DNA of 64,000 nt. It comes from Limnomonas spitsbergensis. Its lineage: Eukaryota > Chlorophyta > Chlorophyceae > Chlamydomonadales. Positions 24,523 through 37,864 of this stretch are shown here, in pieces (the stretch's first letter is position 1; the number at the start of each line of letters is the position of its first letter). The position numbers were made by a program, and so were the translations under genes. Where the stretch lies: assembly GCA_037349105.1 (NCBI GenBank), contig JAYJMM010000038.1:1550001-1614000 (forward strand), written 5' to 3'. The notes beneath the pieces were generated by a model, which worked only from the letters and a program-made list of their open reading frames with translations, was not told the DNA's origin and made no database searches.

Positions 24523-27500
24523 ATGTTAAAGAGTGGAGACCTGTTGTCCCTTGGACTTTCTGCTATGAACGTAAAAGGCGCACCGTCAAGCAATGCTGTC
24601 ACGTCAGCCGATAGCCCTTGTAGCCACGCTGATGTCAGAGAGCTTTGTGCGTCAACTCGCAACCAGCATCCTTTCATCGACAAGCCTTTCGTTCTCCCTG
24701 GTACTCCGGATCGATCGCCATCGCGGGGTGAATGTAGCGGCATCAGCTCGCCCGAGGCATGCAGCTCCGTCGCTTCAGTGACGTCAAGCGATGACGCGGA
24801 ATCGACAGACTGTATTGCACAGACGCCGTGTTTCAAGGACATGGATGCAGAGGAGCCGCTTTTGAGGGAAAACCTGAATCGATTCTCCCTTTTCCCGATA
24901 CAGTGAGTGATTGACCCTGTCCCATCTGGAGGCTCCCCTCCATCTACCCGCCGCTGCCGTTTCGTCGAGTTGGGTGCTCGACTCTTACTTGAAACAAGAC
25001 ACGGCACTCAAATATATTCCAATTGTATGACTAGTTGGGTTCGTGCCGTTGCCGCTGCCCTGTCGTCGACTCGATTTGATTTACGCATGCAGGTATGAAG
25101 ACTTGTACTCAATGTACAAGAAAGCAGTCGCCAGCTTCTGGTCGGTGGAGGAGGTGGACCTGTCAGCAGACCTGAGAGACTGGGATCGACTGTCAGGTGA
25201 GCCCAGACGTCCGGTCTGGTTAAAAAATCCCTCTGGACTAGCCCTGTCATGTCTTTAGACACCCTTCCCCTGTCCCCCGGCTGGCCTTTGCTCATGTGCC
25301 CACATGGCCCTGCATGGCCAAGCAACTCGTCCCCGGATGAAGAACTATCCAGATTGTTTACATTGCAAGGCAGGCGCAATGGGCTCTGCCCGAACACCTG
25401 GGTACCCGCTACAGATCCCGGGCACGCCGTCAGTTGGTCATGTCGACAGCCGCAGCCTCGTGGGCCCCTGCGGCATTCCTGCTGCCTATATCTCACAACA
25501 CACGGAATGCCTACATCCCGCTTGTGGGCCCCAATTCCAATGCATAAATCCCCCCTCACACACAAATCCAACCCCTCGGTTTTGTGAACTTGTGCCAATG
25601 CCTTGATGCACACTGCCTATTAAATGCCCCCCGAATTGCGTGCCCCTGCGCCAATGCACCCGCAGCTGAGGAGCAGCACTTCATCAAGCACGTGCTTGCG
25701 TTCTTTGCTTCATCTGATGGTATCGTGCTGGAGAACCTTGCTGGACGCTTCATGACTGGTGGGTCACGCATGACTGCATGAGCACGGCAGAATTGTGTCG
25801 TCGGGAATGGGCTAATGGGTGAGGGATGCATGGGTGTGCCTGCATGCAGCTGACCATGCAATCACACAGACTGGCCCCCCCGCTGACCATGCAATCACAC
25901 ATACTGGGCCCCCCCAAATAACCCAGCATGCATGGATCAGGGTAGAAGCTCGGAAGCTCCTCCCCCTGCTGCTGCCGTACTTCCCTCTCTTGCAATCCTA
26001 CAACTCTCTGCGTGCATGTATGGTATTTGAATTCTGGTGTAAATATATTATGTACGTTCCCAGAGATAGCTGCAAATCCCTGCTTCTCCCGTCTTACTTC
26101 ACCCTCAACGCCTGCTGCTCCTGCCTTACTTCAACCTTAATCCCTGCTTCTCCTGCCTTACTTCACCCTCAACGCCTGCTGCTCCTGCCTTACTTCAACC
26201 TTAATCCCTGCTTCTCCTGCCTTACTTCAACCTCAACGCCTGCTGCTCCTGCCTTACTTCAACCTTAATCCCTGCTTCTCCTGCCTTACTTCACCCTCAA
26301 CGCCTGCTGCTCCTGCCTTACTTCAACCTTAATCCCTGCTTCTCCTGCCTTACTTCACCCTCAACGCCTGCTGCTCCTGCCCTATTTCACCCTCAATGCC
26401 TGCATCCGCAGAGGTGCAGTCTCCCGAGGCGCGCGCCTTCTACGGCTTCCAGATCGCAATCGAAAACGTGCACAGTGAGATGTACAGCCTGTTGTTGCAG
26501 GCGTATGTGCGGGACAAAGAGGTGAGATGTCTGGTGCAGCCTGTTGTTGCAGACGCATGTGTTGGGCAGGCGGGTGACGAGCTTGTCTTCTGGCCTGAAC
26601 AGTCTGAGTGCTTTGAACCTGGAGAGAAAGACGATTGGGACGGGTGGTGAGGATCTTGAGGCCTGGAGCTGAGGGCTATGACTGAGCGCTGGGGCTGTGG
26701 GCTAGGGTGGCGCACATGGTAGAGCCACAACTCTTCCCTCAGGCTCACAAAATTCCCTGTTAACATGAGGAGGCACCATTAGAAAGGCACATTTACACAA
26801 AATGTACAGAAACTTGTTTGAGTTTTCTACAAACATAGATTGCCGTGTACCCCCTGGATCTCCCATGCCCCCGGATGTCCACATATGCGCGGCCCTCATA
26901 CCGCCCTGCCTTGTTTCCTCAGGAGTGCAATGAGCTTTTGCGCGCAATCCACACGGTGCCATGCGTGGGCAAGAAAGCTGCGTGGGCGCTGCGATGGATT
27001 GGCGACACCAGCAGCTTTGCGGAGCGCCTCGTTGCGTTTGCATGTGTCGAGGGCATTCACTTCTCGGGCAGGTGGGTGCTTACAGCAGCCTGTGGAGGGT
27101 CCAGGTGGAAGGGATGGGCCAGGGGAGGTGGTCTGGTTGAAGGTTGAGGAGAGGATTCCGGAGCTGTTGCGTCCATATTGTTTTGTTGGTGCCGTCTGGA
27201 ATGATTTGTGTGCGGGGACATTCTAAGGTGGCCACATACTTGACGACCCCCTGTCTCAAAGAGCATCAGACCCAACGCCCAAATCCTTATACCCACGTTT
27301 TCTGCCCACCCAAACATGCTCCGCCCTGTGAACTCACTTCTACACATCTGCATCCATGGGCCATTGCCACGGGTGCAAGCCTTTGTCACCCCTGATGGAA
27401 CTGTCATGGGCTGGGCCTCTCTCTTGCCTTTGTCCCCTGCACATGCAACGCTCACTGCCTCAAGCCTGGTCATGCAGGTCTCGTGCCCTGCACCATTCCC

Positions 27501-29020
27501 AACAGTTCAAAGTGAAACATGTTAACACGAGCAGTACCGGTAATTTCATCATCAGCATAATCATACGCCATGCGCCCCCCTGCAGCTTCTGCGCAATCTT
27601 CTGGCTTAAGAAGCGAGGCCTCATGCCCGGCCTCAGCTTCTCGAACGTGCTCATCTCGCGGGACGAGGGCCTGCACACTGATTTCGCTTGCATGATGTAC
27701 CACCACCTGCTCTACAAGCTGCCAGTGGAGCGCGTCAATGAGGTGGGGCGCAAAACAACCACGTCTTTGTGTTTATTCCGACCATTTTTTGGTGACTGCC
27801 TCTTGGTGTTTATTTTCGCTGTGCACCAGCTATCTTTGGCAGGCTGCTGGGTGCCAATGCTGGGTGGATGGGGACTAAATCGTGACCAGCACTGAAAGCT
27901 GGTGGCCTAAGCATCAGGGCTTGCCTCACAAGGCCTCCTCTCCATGTGCAGACCGTGATGTGCTTGAATTGTAGCTGAAGCTCCCTAGAATAAACAGTGG
28001 CTGGCATGGAGGGCCCTGGCCACACACAAAATTAGTGTTTCTCTCAGCCGGCCTTACCTGCTGACAGGGCACCCTCCCCCTTGGGCCCACTTGCTTGCCC
28101 AGTACCTCAAACTCAGCTCAGTCAGGTACCCTGTTCCTGCTCCCGCCCCTCCTTGCTCATCTGCTCCCCTACTCCTCTGGCCTCTTGGTACGCAGATTGT
28201 GGACGAGGCAGTGCAGCTGGAGCTGGAATTCTGCTGTGATGCGTTGAGCGTGTCTCTGGTTGGAATGAACTCAGACATGATGAGCTCCTACATCAAGTTC
28301 TGCGCAGACCGGTTGCTTGTGGCACTGGGGTGAGACTTGATTTATATTTCAATATTTGTGTGCACATTGATTGACTTTCTATGTGCATGCTGCATGTGCA
28401 GGATATGGGCATTATACTAGTTCACTACACATCTGGTTGTCCATGGGTCCTTGTTTCAAATGTGTGCAGTGGGACTGGGTCCTATGCACCTCTGAGCGCA
28501 TGCATTGGAATCAAGGAATGGGGCACATGCTAGGATAAGGGAGGTAGCGTGGGCACTGCAATGCTTTGTGAAGGAAAAAGGGGTGTCAAGAATTTGAGGT
28601 AGTGAGCTTGTTGGCGATAAATGCCCTGATCACATGCTCTGATCACAAGCCCTCATCAAACGCCCTGATCAAACGCAAGGCTGTGTTGCTCTGATCTGCG
28701 CAAGGGGCCTTCTCATCCAACGCTGCAGCTCTTCATATATAATTTGGAAGATTACTGGAGGGATACTGGTTGCTGGAATTATTCGCCAGCCTGGTTCTGA
28801 ATGCTTTCTGTCCCCATATGTGATTACTGATTCCAGGTACCCTCGTCTATATTTTGAACGGAATCCATTCGACTGGATGGAGATGATCAGTCTGGAGGGC
28901 AAGGCCAACTTCTTCGAGTGCCGGGTCGGGGAGTACCAACGGGCCGGCGTCATGGCCAGTGGAAACAGCTCAAGGCCTGAGTTCTCGTCGTTTGTCTTCA
29001 GCACAGAAGAAGACTTCTGA
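24523..29020 (+). CDS. RNR2: Ribonucleoside-diphosphate reductase small subunit R2 (class Ia)
   Basis: Eight exons (24523-24902, 25093-25196, 25666-25758, 26412-26521, 26923-27071, 27586-27742, 28196-28329, 28837-29020) encode 436 aa. R2 houses the diiron-tyrosyl radical that drives reduction of NDPs to dNDPs by R1. All six iron ligands are present in the expected spacing: D179 ('SSDGIV'), E210 and H213 ('IENVHSEMY'), E272 ('CVEGIHFSG'), E306 and H309 ('RDEGLHTDF'). The radical tyrosine is Y217. The C-terminus 'VFSTEEDF' keeps the acidic-Phe tail that docks on R1. The first ~110 residues, before '[12 protein letters not shown]', are a Ser/Asp-rich extension longer than in most R2 proteins. 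The start is the first in-frame ATG and its context is weak. R2 genes are normally S-phase regulated; nothing in the short upstream region proves this. Confidence 0.96.
26090..26400. repeat. Pyrimidine-rich 64-bp dimeric minisatellite at a 3' splice site
   Basis: Alternating 32-bp half-units (one with CTCAACGCCTGCTGCTCC, the other with CTTAATCCCTGCTTCTCC) are repeated about five times in RNR2 intron 3. The last half-unit runs directly into the CCGCAG acceptor of exon 4, so the repeat provides the polypyrimidine tract. Confidence 0.93.
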
Positions 29021-30109
29021 AAAACGGATCAATTCCGCTGACGACTGTTGTGACTTGACTGGGAGGTTGAAGGGGGGCGCAGACACACTGCTGACATAGC
29101 GATTGTATTGCCCTCATGGGAGGCAGTATTTCACCCCCTAGGGAGTGTTCGCTTCACCGGACATTTGTTTGTGGATACAGCCTGGTCTCCCTCCTTTGAG
29201 ACTGGCCCTCGTCTCGAAGGCCAGGCTTCAGCGCACCTGCTGAACCCTTTGCGCCGCTTGCCCACTCATTTTCTGTAGAGCTTGTGAGTGAGGGCTGGGC
29301 CTGGGTGAGTGTCCAGTGGGGTTAATGGCCTGTGTGGCCTGCTGCCTTGCGCGCTGTAATGGGTTTTTGACGAGTTGAAGATAAGGAGCATGGGCTGCAA
29401 AAGTCCTGGAAATTTTGATGAGAGTATTCACTCATCACTAACGAGCAGGCAGGGCTTATCAAGTCTTGCTGCTGGCTTGCGTGGGCTGCCTAAATGTCTT
29501 CCCCGCCGGGACCCATAAATGGCGCTCATGCTGCGGAGTGCGGAGTGAGCTATTCTACGTCATTTCATTACAATGCCTAGGATGTTGCACTTGCTAAATT
29601 TTAAGTTTTATTTTAGTCTTCGGACGGTTCAATATTGATGATTGGTTGTGATTGTGCGCTTTATGAGCTAGCGGACTGGTGGACGTGTTTGTAACATTAT
29701 TATGGGGCCTGTCACCCCAGCCTGGCAGGTTAAAAACATTCCGAACCCCCTAATGCCATGCGTTTTTTCATGTAATTGCGATCCCTTCTGAATCCGCTTT
29801 GTCATGTTGTAATAATTCTAATCCGCTGGACTTCTACCAATGGACCCAAGGACTGCTAGCATCGTACATTGGTCATGCAACTGTGACGGGCACTCATTGT
29901 TGCTACTTGGCTCTCTGCCTTCTTACCAGCACTCGACGTCGTTGGATTGGAAGGAATTCATTACTCAAGTACCGCTTAAAAACCAGCTCCTCGATATTGT
30001 TCTTCTTGTTTATCCTAGTCAGCCACACTGCCTGAACACCACTAGCCAAACTGAAGGTGCGCACACTAACGTGTGGTGGATGCAGACGGGCACACAATTA
30101 CCATACTGC
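29021..30109. other. Intergenic: RNR2 3' region and repeat-poor spacer
   Basis: RNR2 3' UTR followed by AT-richer sequence. TGTAA occurs at about 29356 and 29690. No exon is supported. Confidence 0.5.
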
Positions 30110-30985
30110 ACCAGCAGCACAGCAATACAGCCCACTCATGGCCGCAGCCATGGCGGCCAACATGGAGCTCGCTGTAAGACGGCACCGGGGTGCGCAATTG
30201 GTGCAGGGCATTGCTCGGTGCTTTGGATGAGCTGGATCTGGGATCAGCCATCCCCAAACTGCGTCAGACAGCGACTGACATGCAGCCGCTACCTGTCCGA
30301 GTGGTGCTAGCGCTAGGTGATGCAGCATATGAGCGGGCGCAGCTGGATGCAGCTGGCAGAGAGGACCCCAGAGATCCTGCCACTGAACACAGGTGTACAA
30401 CGGCCTACCACGCCTGGTTTCAGTCTACAGCGGGCGCCGCGCTGGCGCAGGCCAAGGGCCACACTAGTCGAAGGGAGGGTGCTCGCGTGCGCACAAAGGC
30501 TGCGGCTCGGCGCCGTCAGCATGGCTGACACTCGAGGACGGCGCAGCGGTCAGCGGCGTGACGGACGGTGCTACCAACGGTGTTGGGCAAGGGGAGATGG
30601 CGAGCATGTGGAGGATGCGCTGCATGTCTGCTTCCAATGCCCTAGCGAGAAGGAGAGGCTTAGGGACAGAGGTTGGGCAGGCCCCCTGGAGGGCGCCAAA
30701 GACTGTCAACATTTGTACCGGGGCAGGCTTGGATGGGAGGCCCTGACTTTTGTTGAGGACGTTGTACGCATTGTTAAGGCCTAGATTTGTTGTTTTTCCT
30801 TGCCTTCAAAAGGAATAGGCTTGAGAGGGGCAAAGATACTTCCGGCTGCCTTTTCCTTTTGGGGGGGGGTGTTTCTTTCTCCTTTTTGTTCTTCCCCTTC
30901 TTTCCCTCTTTTCTTCCAACAGGACAGTTGGGCGCCCACGCGGCCGAGCCTTTTTGAGCCGGGCCCAGAGGTGTAATGTCATTGA
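30110..30985 (+). mobile_element. 5'-truncated LINE (non-LTR retrotransposon) 3' fragment, copy A
   Basis: The coding part (about 30150-30783, broken by at least one frameshift) ends with a Cys/His motif 'CYQRC...GDGEHVEDALHVCFQC' and 'WEALTFVEDVVRIVKA' plus TAG. This is like the C-terminal zinc motif after the reverse transcriptase of many LINEs. The 3' UTR is pyrimidine-rich and ends in GGGCGCCCACGC, GAGCCTTTTTGAG, GGCCCAGAGGTGTAATGTCA. The same end occurs at four other sites in the window. The reverse transcriptase and endonuclease are absent, so the copy is dead. Confidence 0.75.
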
Positions 30986-31019
30986 ATTACCACAATGCGC
31001 GTCTCATTGCATGTGTATT

Positions 31020-31365
31020 CGGGATCGTTTGGGCCTTAATGCCCTCAACTATTTGTTAGGGCCTACTCCCTGATCATTGGGACTCGCCGGTGGTTCTGAC
31101 GGGTGGGGTAATAGGGTCAGGGCCTAAACCCTGATAAGTTGGGCTTGATAGTGGTACAGACAAGTGTAGCTAAAGGGTTAGGGCATGACCAGCGGGGTTT
31201 GCTAATGGTACTGACAAATGTGGTAACAGGGTTAGGGTACAAAACATGATCAGTGGGACTTGCTAGAGGTACTGGCAGGTGGGTATAGGGTTAGGGCCCC
31301 AATTATATACCCTGATACTCACTGATAGGACTTGCTTAATGTGCTGGCATGTGGGTTAAGCACCA
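31020..31365. repeat. Degenerate ~65-bp tandem repeat with GGGTTAGGGC cores
   Basis: Five diverged units of the form GGGTTAGGGC, CCTGATCAGTGGGACTTG, CTAGTGGTACTGACAGGTG. GGGTTAGGG recalls telomere repeats, but the period is about 65 bp and it is not a telomeric tract. Confidence 0.8.
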
Positions 31366-32249
31366 CGTGTAATGGTGGTTTTAGGCTCCGTTATAGGCCC
31401 CGGTTATATTTACGGCTATGGGGGGGGGGACAATTTGTATTGGTGAGTCCAACCTAGTATAAACGGAATATTTTTGATGTGGCATAATTTAGATGGTTTC
31501 ATTCATGGCTTCATTCAGACTTGTCTTATTTCAGATGACTGTTCAAAGTCAGGGGCTGAGAATGCGGTGGATGGCCGCAAATGAGGGCAGGGGCTGTGAA
31601 TTCGCGCAGTAAGCTGTGCATTGAACTAAGCAACGCAGATGCACGCGGGGTACTGGGCATGCTGGCAGGGGAGTGAGCATGTAGGCGGTGACGCAGTGTG
31701 CATGTAGGATTGCGTCATTGCGGGCGGTGCGAGGGCGGGGTAATGTCCAGGCGTTGCAGTGCTCCAGAGTCCAGATTCAGGCAGAAATCGCAAACTTCAA
31801 AATGCTGTGAATGCTCTTTTCCGGCAGGAGGCAAAGGTTTAGGCACGCTTCACACCATTAATACCAGCGTTTTTCAGTTTTCTTGCCGGCCAGCTGACAA
31901 ATGTGTAGTTTTAGACTCTTAGTTGCAGACATTACTGCAACTAAGACAACACACCTGTCAGGGCATGCCCAATATCAGTTATCACTGTGACCACATGTAT
32001 TTTTGGCAAGAAAATCAATGCATACGACAACGGATGGGGCACATCGGATGGCTTTGGTGAGTACCCACTTTTTGTTCCGCGGGACGGAACTCGCGAAAGG
32101 CGGGATAATGTCCTGGCCAAGAGTCAGGTTTCGGATACTTCCGAGTCAGGTTTCGGAGACTTCGGAGTCACGCGCAAGGGGGATGTGGACAGTCCATGTT
32201 TGGTGTACGGCATTTAAAATCTCGTATTCCTCAAGCCACGCTCAGGCAT
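31366..32249. other. Intergenic, no gene seen
   Basis: Low-complexity G run near 31424 and short direct repeats of CAGGTTTCGGA near 32127-32160. No exon or conserved motif is supported. Confidence 0.5.
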
Positions 32250-33510
32250 TTTCTTTCTTTCTTTCTTTAGGGGTCTCCTTCATGGGAGACTGTAAAAAAA
32301 GTGTGCCTAGAAAAAAAAAAGTGACTAAAAAAACAAAAAGAAAAGAGAAAAGACGGTCACCAAACCTACTATGCCGAAGCGACGGCTCACGACGCTCCGC
32401 AGGCACAGGCCAGGGGTGGGTTGCGACGTAGTGTTCTGCCGCAAGCGCGGCCTCGATCAAAAGAAGCGCATTAGCAATGCGATTCTATTGCACCCAACGT
32501 CGGCTGTAGGTGACATTAATTCGAAAAGCTTTTGGGCCGCGCGGCGATGACACGTCTCGCCCGCCACCCACCCAAAGTAATCGTCCGTGACTAATGCCGT
32601 ACTGGTGTCAGTCGCTTACAGCCTAGCACCGACAATACTGATCAAGCGAAGGTTGCGAGTTCGATACCTGCCGGTGGCAGAACCGGCAAGTTGTTGCAGA
32701 CCGTGCGTTATCGCATTGACATGCTGATGGTGAGGTGGCAAAGATCCCCACGATTGTTCTTTCTTTCTTTCTTTTTTTCTTTTTAGGGATCTCCTTCATG
32801 GGAGACTGTAAAAAAAATGTGCCTAGAAAAAAAAAGTGACTAAAAAAAAAAAAAAAAAAAAAGACGGTCAGCAGAACCTACTATGCCGGCCTGGACGGCT
32901 GACGACGCTCAGCAGGCACCGGGCAGGCGATCAAAAGATGCGCATTGACATTGTGATTCTAATGCACTCAACGTCGAGTGTAGGCGATATGTATTCGAAA
33001 AGTTATTGCAGTCGCTGCGAATTGGGGGCCGATGACATCTCTCGCCGGCCAACCACCCATGTTACATACCGAAACGAGTGGCGACGCTCGGCATGCACGG
33101 CCTGGGTTGCAACGCAGTGTTATGCCGCAAGTGCGGCCTCGATCAAAAGCAGCGCATTAGCAATGTGGTTATATTGTGCTCAACGTCGGGTGTAGGCGAT
33201 GTGTATTCGTGGAGCTTTTCGGCCGCGCGGCGATGACACCTCTCGCCCGCCACCCACCCAATCGTCCGTGACTAATGCCGTACTGGTGTCAGTCGCTTAC
33301 AGCCTAGCACCGACGATGCTGATCAAGCGGAGGTCGCGAGCTCGATACCTGCTGGTGGCAGAAAAAGTTGTTGCATACCGTGCGTTATCGCACTGACACG
33401 CCGATGGTTGTTCGCACCCGAAAGAAAACAACCCTGAAAAAGAGCGAAAGGTTGAAGAAAAGTAAATACACCCAAAGAAACCCGGGAAAGGTGCCAAAGA
33501 TCCCCACGAT
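32250..33510 (+). mobile_element. tRNA-derived SINE-like array, about three tandem units with TTTC tails
   Basis: Units of roughly 400-500 bp are separated by CTTT-rich tails. Each restarts with a block 'CTCCTTCATGGGAGACTGTA', followed by A-rich spacers. Two units carry a region with RNA polymerase III boxes: A box TGGTGTCAGTCG at 32603-32614 and 33284-33295, and B box AGTTCGATACC at 32658-32668 (exact fit to RGTTCRANNCC) with a one-mismatch copy at 33339-33349. The A-B spacing is about 55 bp. This is the structure of a tRNA-derived SINE. The middle unit lacks the boxes. Each box-bearing unit ends in 'AAAGATCCCCACGATT' and then the tail. Confidence 0.75.
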
Positions 33511-34853
<1,343 letters not shown>

Positions 34854-36795
34854 ATGTCAACAACAATGAGCACAGGCGTGCCTTCAGAGGGCAGCGAACG
34901 ACCCAAGGGAGTAATTGGGATGTTTTCTGGCCAGCAACATGAAAGGGCAGGCCCAGCGAAACCAAGGTGCCAGGTAGGTGCAGACAACCTAGTTGTATCT
35001 GGTAATTGTATCGTCAGCACAGTTTCATTACCGTATGTGACCAATCTGCTAGGAGGAAGCCTCGCAACGTCGAATTTTCTGTGTCGCCGAAACTGACGCT
35101 TCAATAGTGCACCTCCCTGTTGCAGGTGGAAGGCTGTGAAGCCGATTTGACAGGAGAGACTGCTAAACCCTACTACCGGAGAAGCCGCGTATGCGGAGAC
35201 CACATGAAGTGCTGGAAGGTGCTCGTGTCCAAGCAGGAGTGCCGATACTGCCAGCAGGTAGGGTGAGGGACGGCCAGGCTCCCATTTAGTGAGGGACGGC
35301 CAGGCTTTGACAGCCTATTGAGTGACCCTTTGGTTTGCCTCTCTCTGGCGTAGAGCTTTAGGACCGGGTTGAAAGTAATTTTACTAGTGTTCGTGCATTT
35401 GCCGACCCTGAGGGCCTGACATAACGGCAGCATGTGTTGCCCATACAGCCATGTGGAAGCGCAGATGAGCTCGTCCATTCTCACTTGTTTTGTTTCTGCA
35501 CTTCCCTCTACTACCAGTGCCACAAGTTCCACCCTCTGTCCGAGTTTGACGAGGCCAAGCGCAGCTGCCGCTGGAGGCTCAAGAAACGGGCCAACCTGGT
35601 AGCAGCAGCGGCGCGCTCACCGGCCACTAAGCATAGAGGCGCTGCCCGGGAGTGGGACCCCCTGACCCGCAGCGGCTCCGGTGGCTCGGCTGGGAAGAGG
35701 TTCAAATGGAATGAGCCGCATAATGGGCTCATGCAGAGCATGGGCATGCAGCGCGCTCCGAGCCATCACCTCACCCTCCAGGATGGCGGCGGCGGCTGCA
35801 GCAGCAGCCTCGGACTCTCTAAGTCCCTGGCGTTAGGCATTGGCAGCATGCCGCAGCAGCCGCTGATGCTCGGTAGGGCGTTGTCCACCTCTGACACCTT
35901 TCCCTCCAGCATCCGTACTTCCATGCTGGAGCTGGCTCGGTGCGTCAACTTGTCAGAGAACTTGCGCGCCAGCGCGCCGCGGCTGAACTCCTCGGCCGTG
36001 CAGGACCCTACGTGGCTCTCTGGAGGTCTGATGGGCGGGTTGAACTTGTCGCTCGATCCCGCGGTCGCAGCCCGCTCGCAGCAGTCGGGGTTTCAGCTCC
36101 AGCAGCAGCAGCAAGGGAGGATGATGGCTATACCTGGCGGTACTCCGCAGGGCCTGTACGACGTAGCTGGAAAGCTGAGGGAGCTTGCAATGCAGAGCTC
36201 GGGCCTGACTTCCAGCGACCAGTTGTACGCACGCGCGGGCTCGATCCCTAAGTCGCAATCGCCGTCGGCCGGATGCAGCATGTCCGAGGACTTGCAGCGA
36301 GATCGAACGGGTGCGGGTAACATAGCCGCACCGGATAGTCTTGTAACCGGCAGAGGGCCTCGTCAGGTGCTGGCGTCGTCCCAAGGCTTTACCCCGGTGC
36401 AGGCTTCATCGTGGGATGGCCATAATATGGTGCAGCAGCATCAGCAGCGATTTCTGTCTTTGCAGGATGCTGGCGCTGCCTTGGGCAAGAACCTGGGCCA
36501 GGCACTGCAGTTTCATGGCAGTAACAACAATCTAGTCCAGCAGCAGCAGCAGCAAGGGCAGCAGTACATCCCTCAGCAGTACACGGTTGTCCAGTTGCTT
36601 TCAGGCGGGGGCATGCAAGTATTGCAGCAGAATCAGGACTATTCCCAGCAGCGGCAGCCTAACAGTATGGTGCCGTACGCTGGCCATGATATGTCTCACT
36701 TCCAAAGCCTGCCGTCCCTACCTCGTCAGCCTGCCCAAATGCCTCACGGCCACGAGGGGCAGCAGCAGTTCCAGGGTGGCACGAGCTTCTTCTGA
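34854..36795 (+). CDS. SBP-box (SQUAMOSA promoter-binding-like) transcription factor
   Basis: Three exons (34854-34973, 35126-35257, 35518-36795) encode 509 aa. Residues 39-112 form a complete SBP domain. Zinc site 1 is 'RCQVEGC' with 'RVCGDH'; site 2 is 'CRYCQQCHKFH' with 'KRSC'. The bipartite nuclear signal overlaps the end (KRSCRWRLKKR). The two introns interrupt the domain after RCQ and after CRYCQQ. SBP proteins bind GTAC-core DNA. The remainder is low-complexity, rich in Gln, Ser, Gly and Leu, with CAG-encoded Q runs. There are no ankyrin repeats or Cys-rich C-terminus, so it is not an orthologue of the Chlamydomonas copper regulator CRR1. The start ATG is the first in frame. Target genes cannot be deduced. 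Confidence 0.95.
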
Positions 36796-37860
36796 ACCTG
36801 CCTCGCCTCCGCTGTGAATTGATTTGAAAGAAGTAGGAAACCACTGTCCAGAAACGAAACGTGGAATCCTCAAGAAGTTTGAGTCACGATGATATGTCAA
36901 TACACCGTGCCAAGAGCTGTGGAGCATGCAACTACATATGAGACCCGGGCGGTGAGGCAAGGGTCAAGAGTCCCAGAGACCTGAGACCCTTCCAAGATGC
37001 GCACTCTTGCTATTTTGAAGCTGCCAGATGGGGTACCAAATTGAGATGTCATCTTTTGGACTGTTTGCGCCATGCTTATGTCTGCGCACACCTAGGGCAA
37101 GCACATGCAGCTGCACATTTGAGGTGCAGCAGTGTGACAGCCACTCTGGCAGATGCTTGTCTTGTTGATGATACCACATGCATACATGTACAATGATGGG
37201 TGACCTGTCACTGCCCACAGCTGTCGTTTACTAGACTCTAGAACGTGCCGGAGCCCTTCTTGCACTAGTTATTACTACTTTGTGTGGCGATTTTCACTTA
37301 AGGCATGCAGCCAGACTCAATACCTGATCTGCATTTCATTTAAGCATTCCTCGATTTTTGAAGTGCATACCCTGATGCCCTTCTAATACTGGTATCCCCG
37401 GATCTGCTCTGTGTTTCCTTCGTTGTTTTGTGTGCCCTGAAGAGGTGTTGGGTTCCAAAATTACTTCAAGACTATCTCACAGCTGCTACGATTTAATCTG
37501 ATTACATGCTCCTTTGCATGAGTCACGCATTGGATTTTATTATGTACCATCAAGTTTTCGACTGTTTGTACTAGGTTGTAATCATAATATGCCCTCTTCA
37601 CATGCCATTTTGCTGCTTCCGGTCCTGAATAAAGGATGCAAGTTGATAAACGTAAGACTTCGTGGGCAACTCTTAAAGCGCTCTTTCTAATGCTCGTTTG
37701 TTGTGGTCGATGCCACAACCACATAATTGTTGAAGTTGAAAACCACGTCACATGCCAGATTTTCCTTCTCTCCACACGCATGCCTGAGCCTCTTAATCAT
37801 GCTGTGTGCTGGGCAAAATGGAATGACTTCATATGGGCCATGCCTGCCCCAAGCTATGTC
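36796..37860. other. SBP gene 3' region and spacer
   Basis: 3' UTR followed by AT-rich sequence. No exon is supported on either strand. Confidence 0.5.
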
Positions 37861-37864
37861 TCGA

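Noticed and set aside
29799..30310. Plus-strand frames upstream of LINE copy A
   Set aside because: Composition is not protein-like and the sequence is not shared with the other LINE copies.
31020..31365. Interstitial telomere tract
   Set aside because: GGGTTAGGG occurs once per 65-bp unit rather than in tandem.
32581..32690. A functional tRNA gene
   Set aside because: A and B boxes are present but I see no closed acceptor stem or clear anticodon arm, and the unit is part of a repeated element with a TTTC tail.
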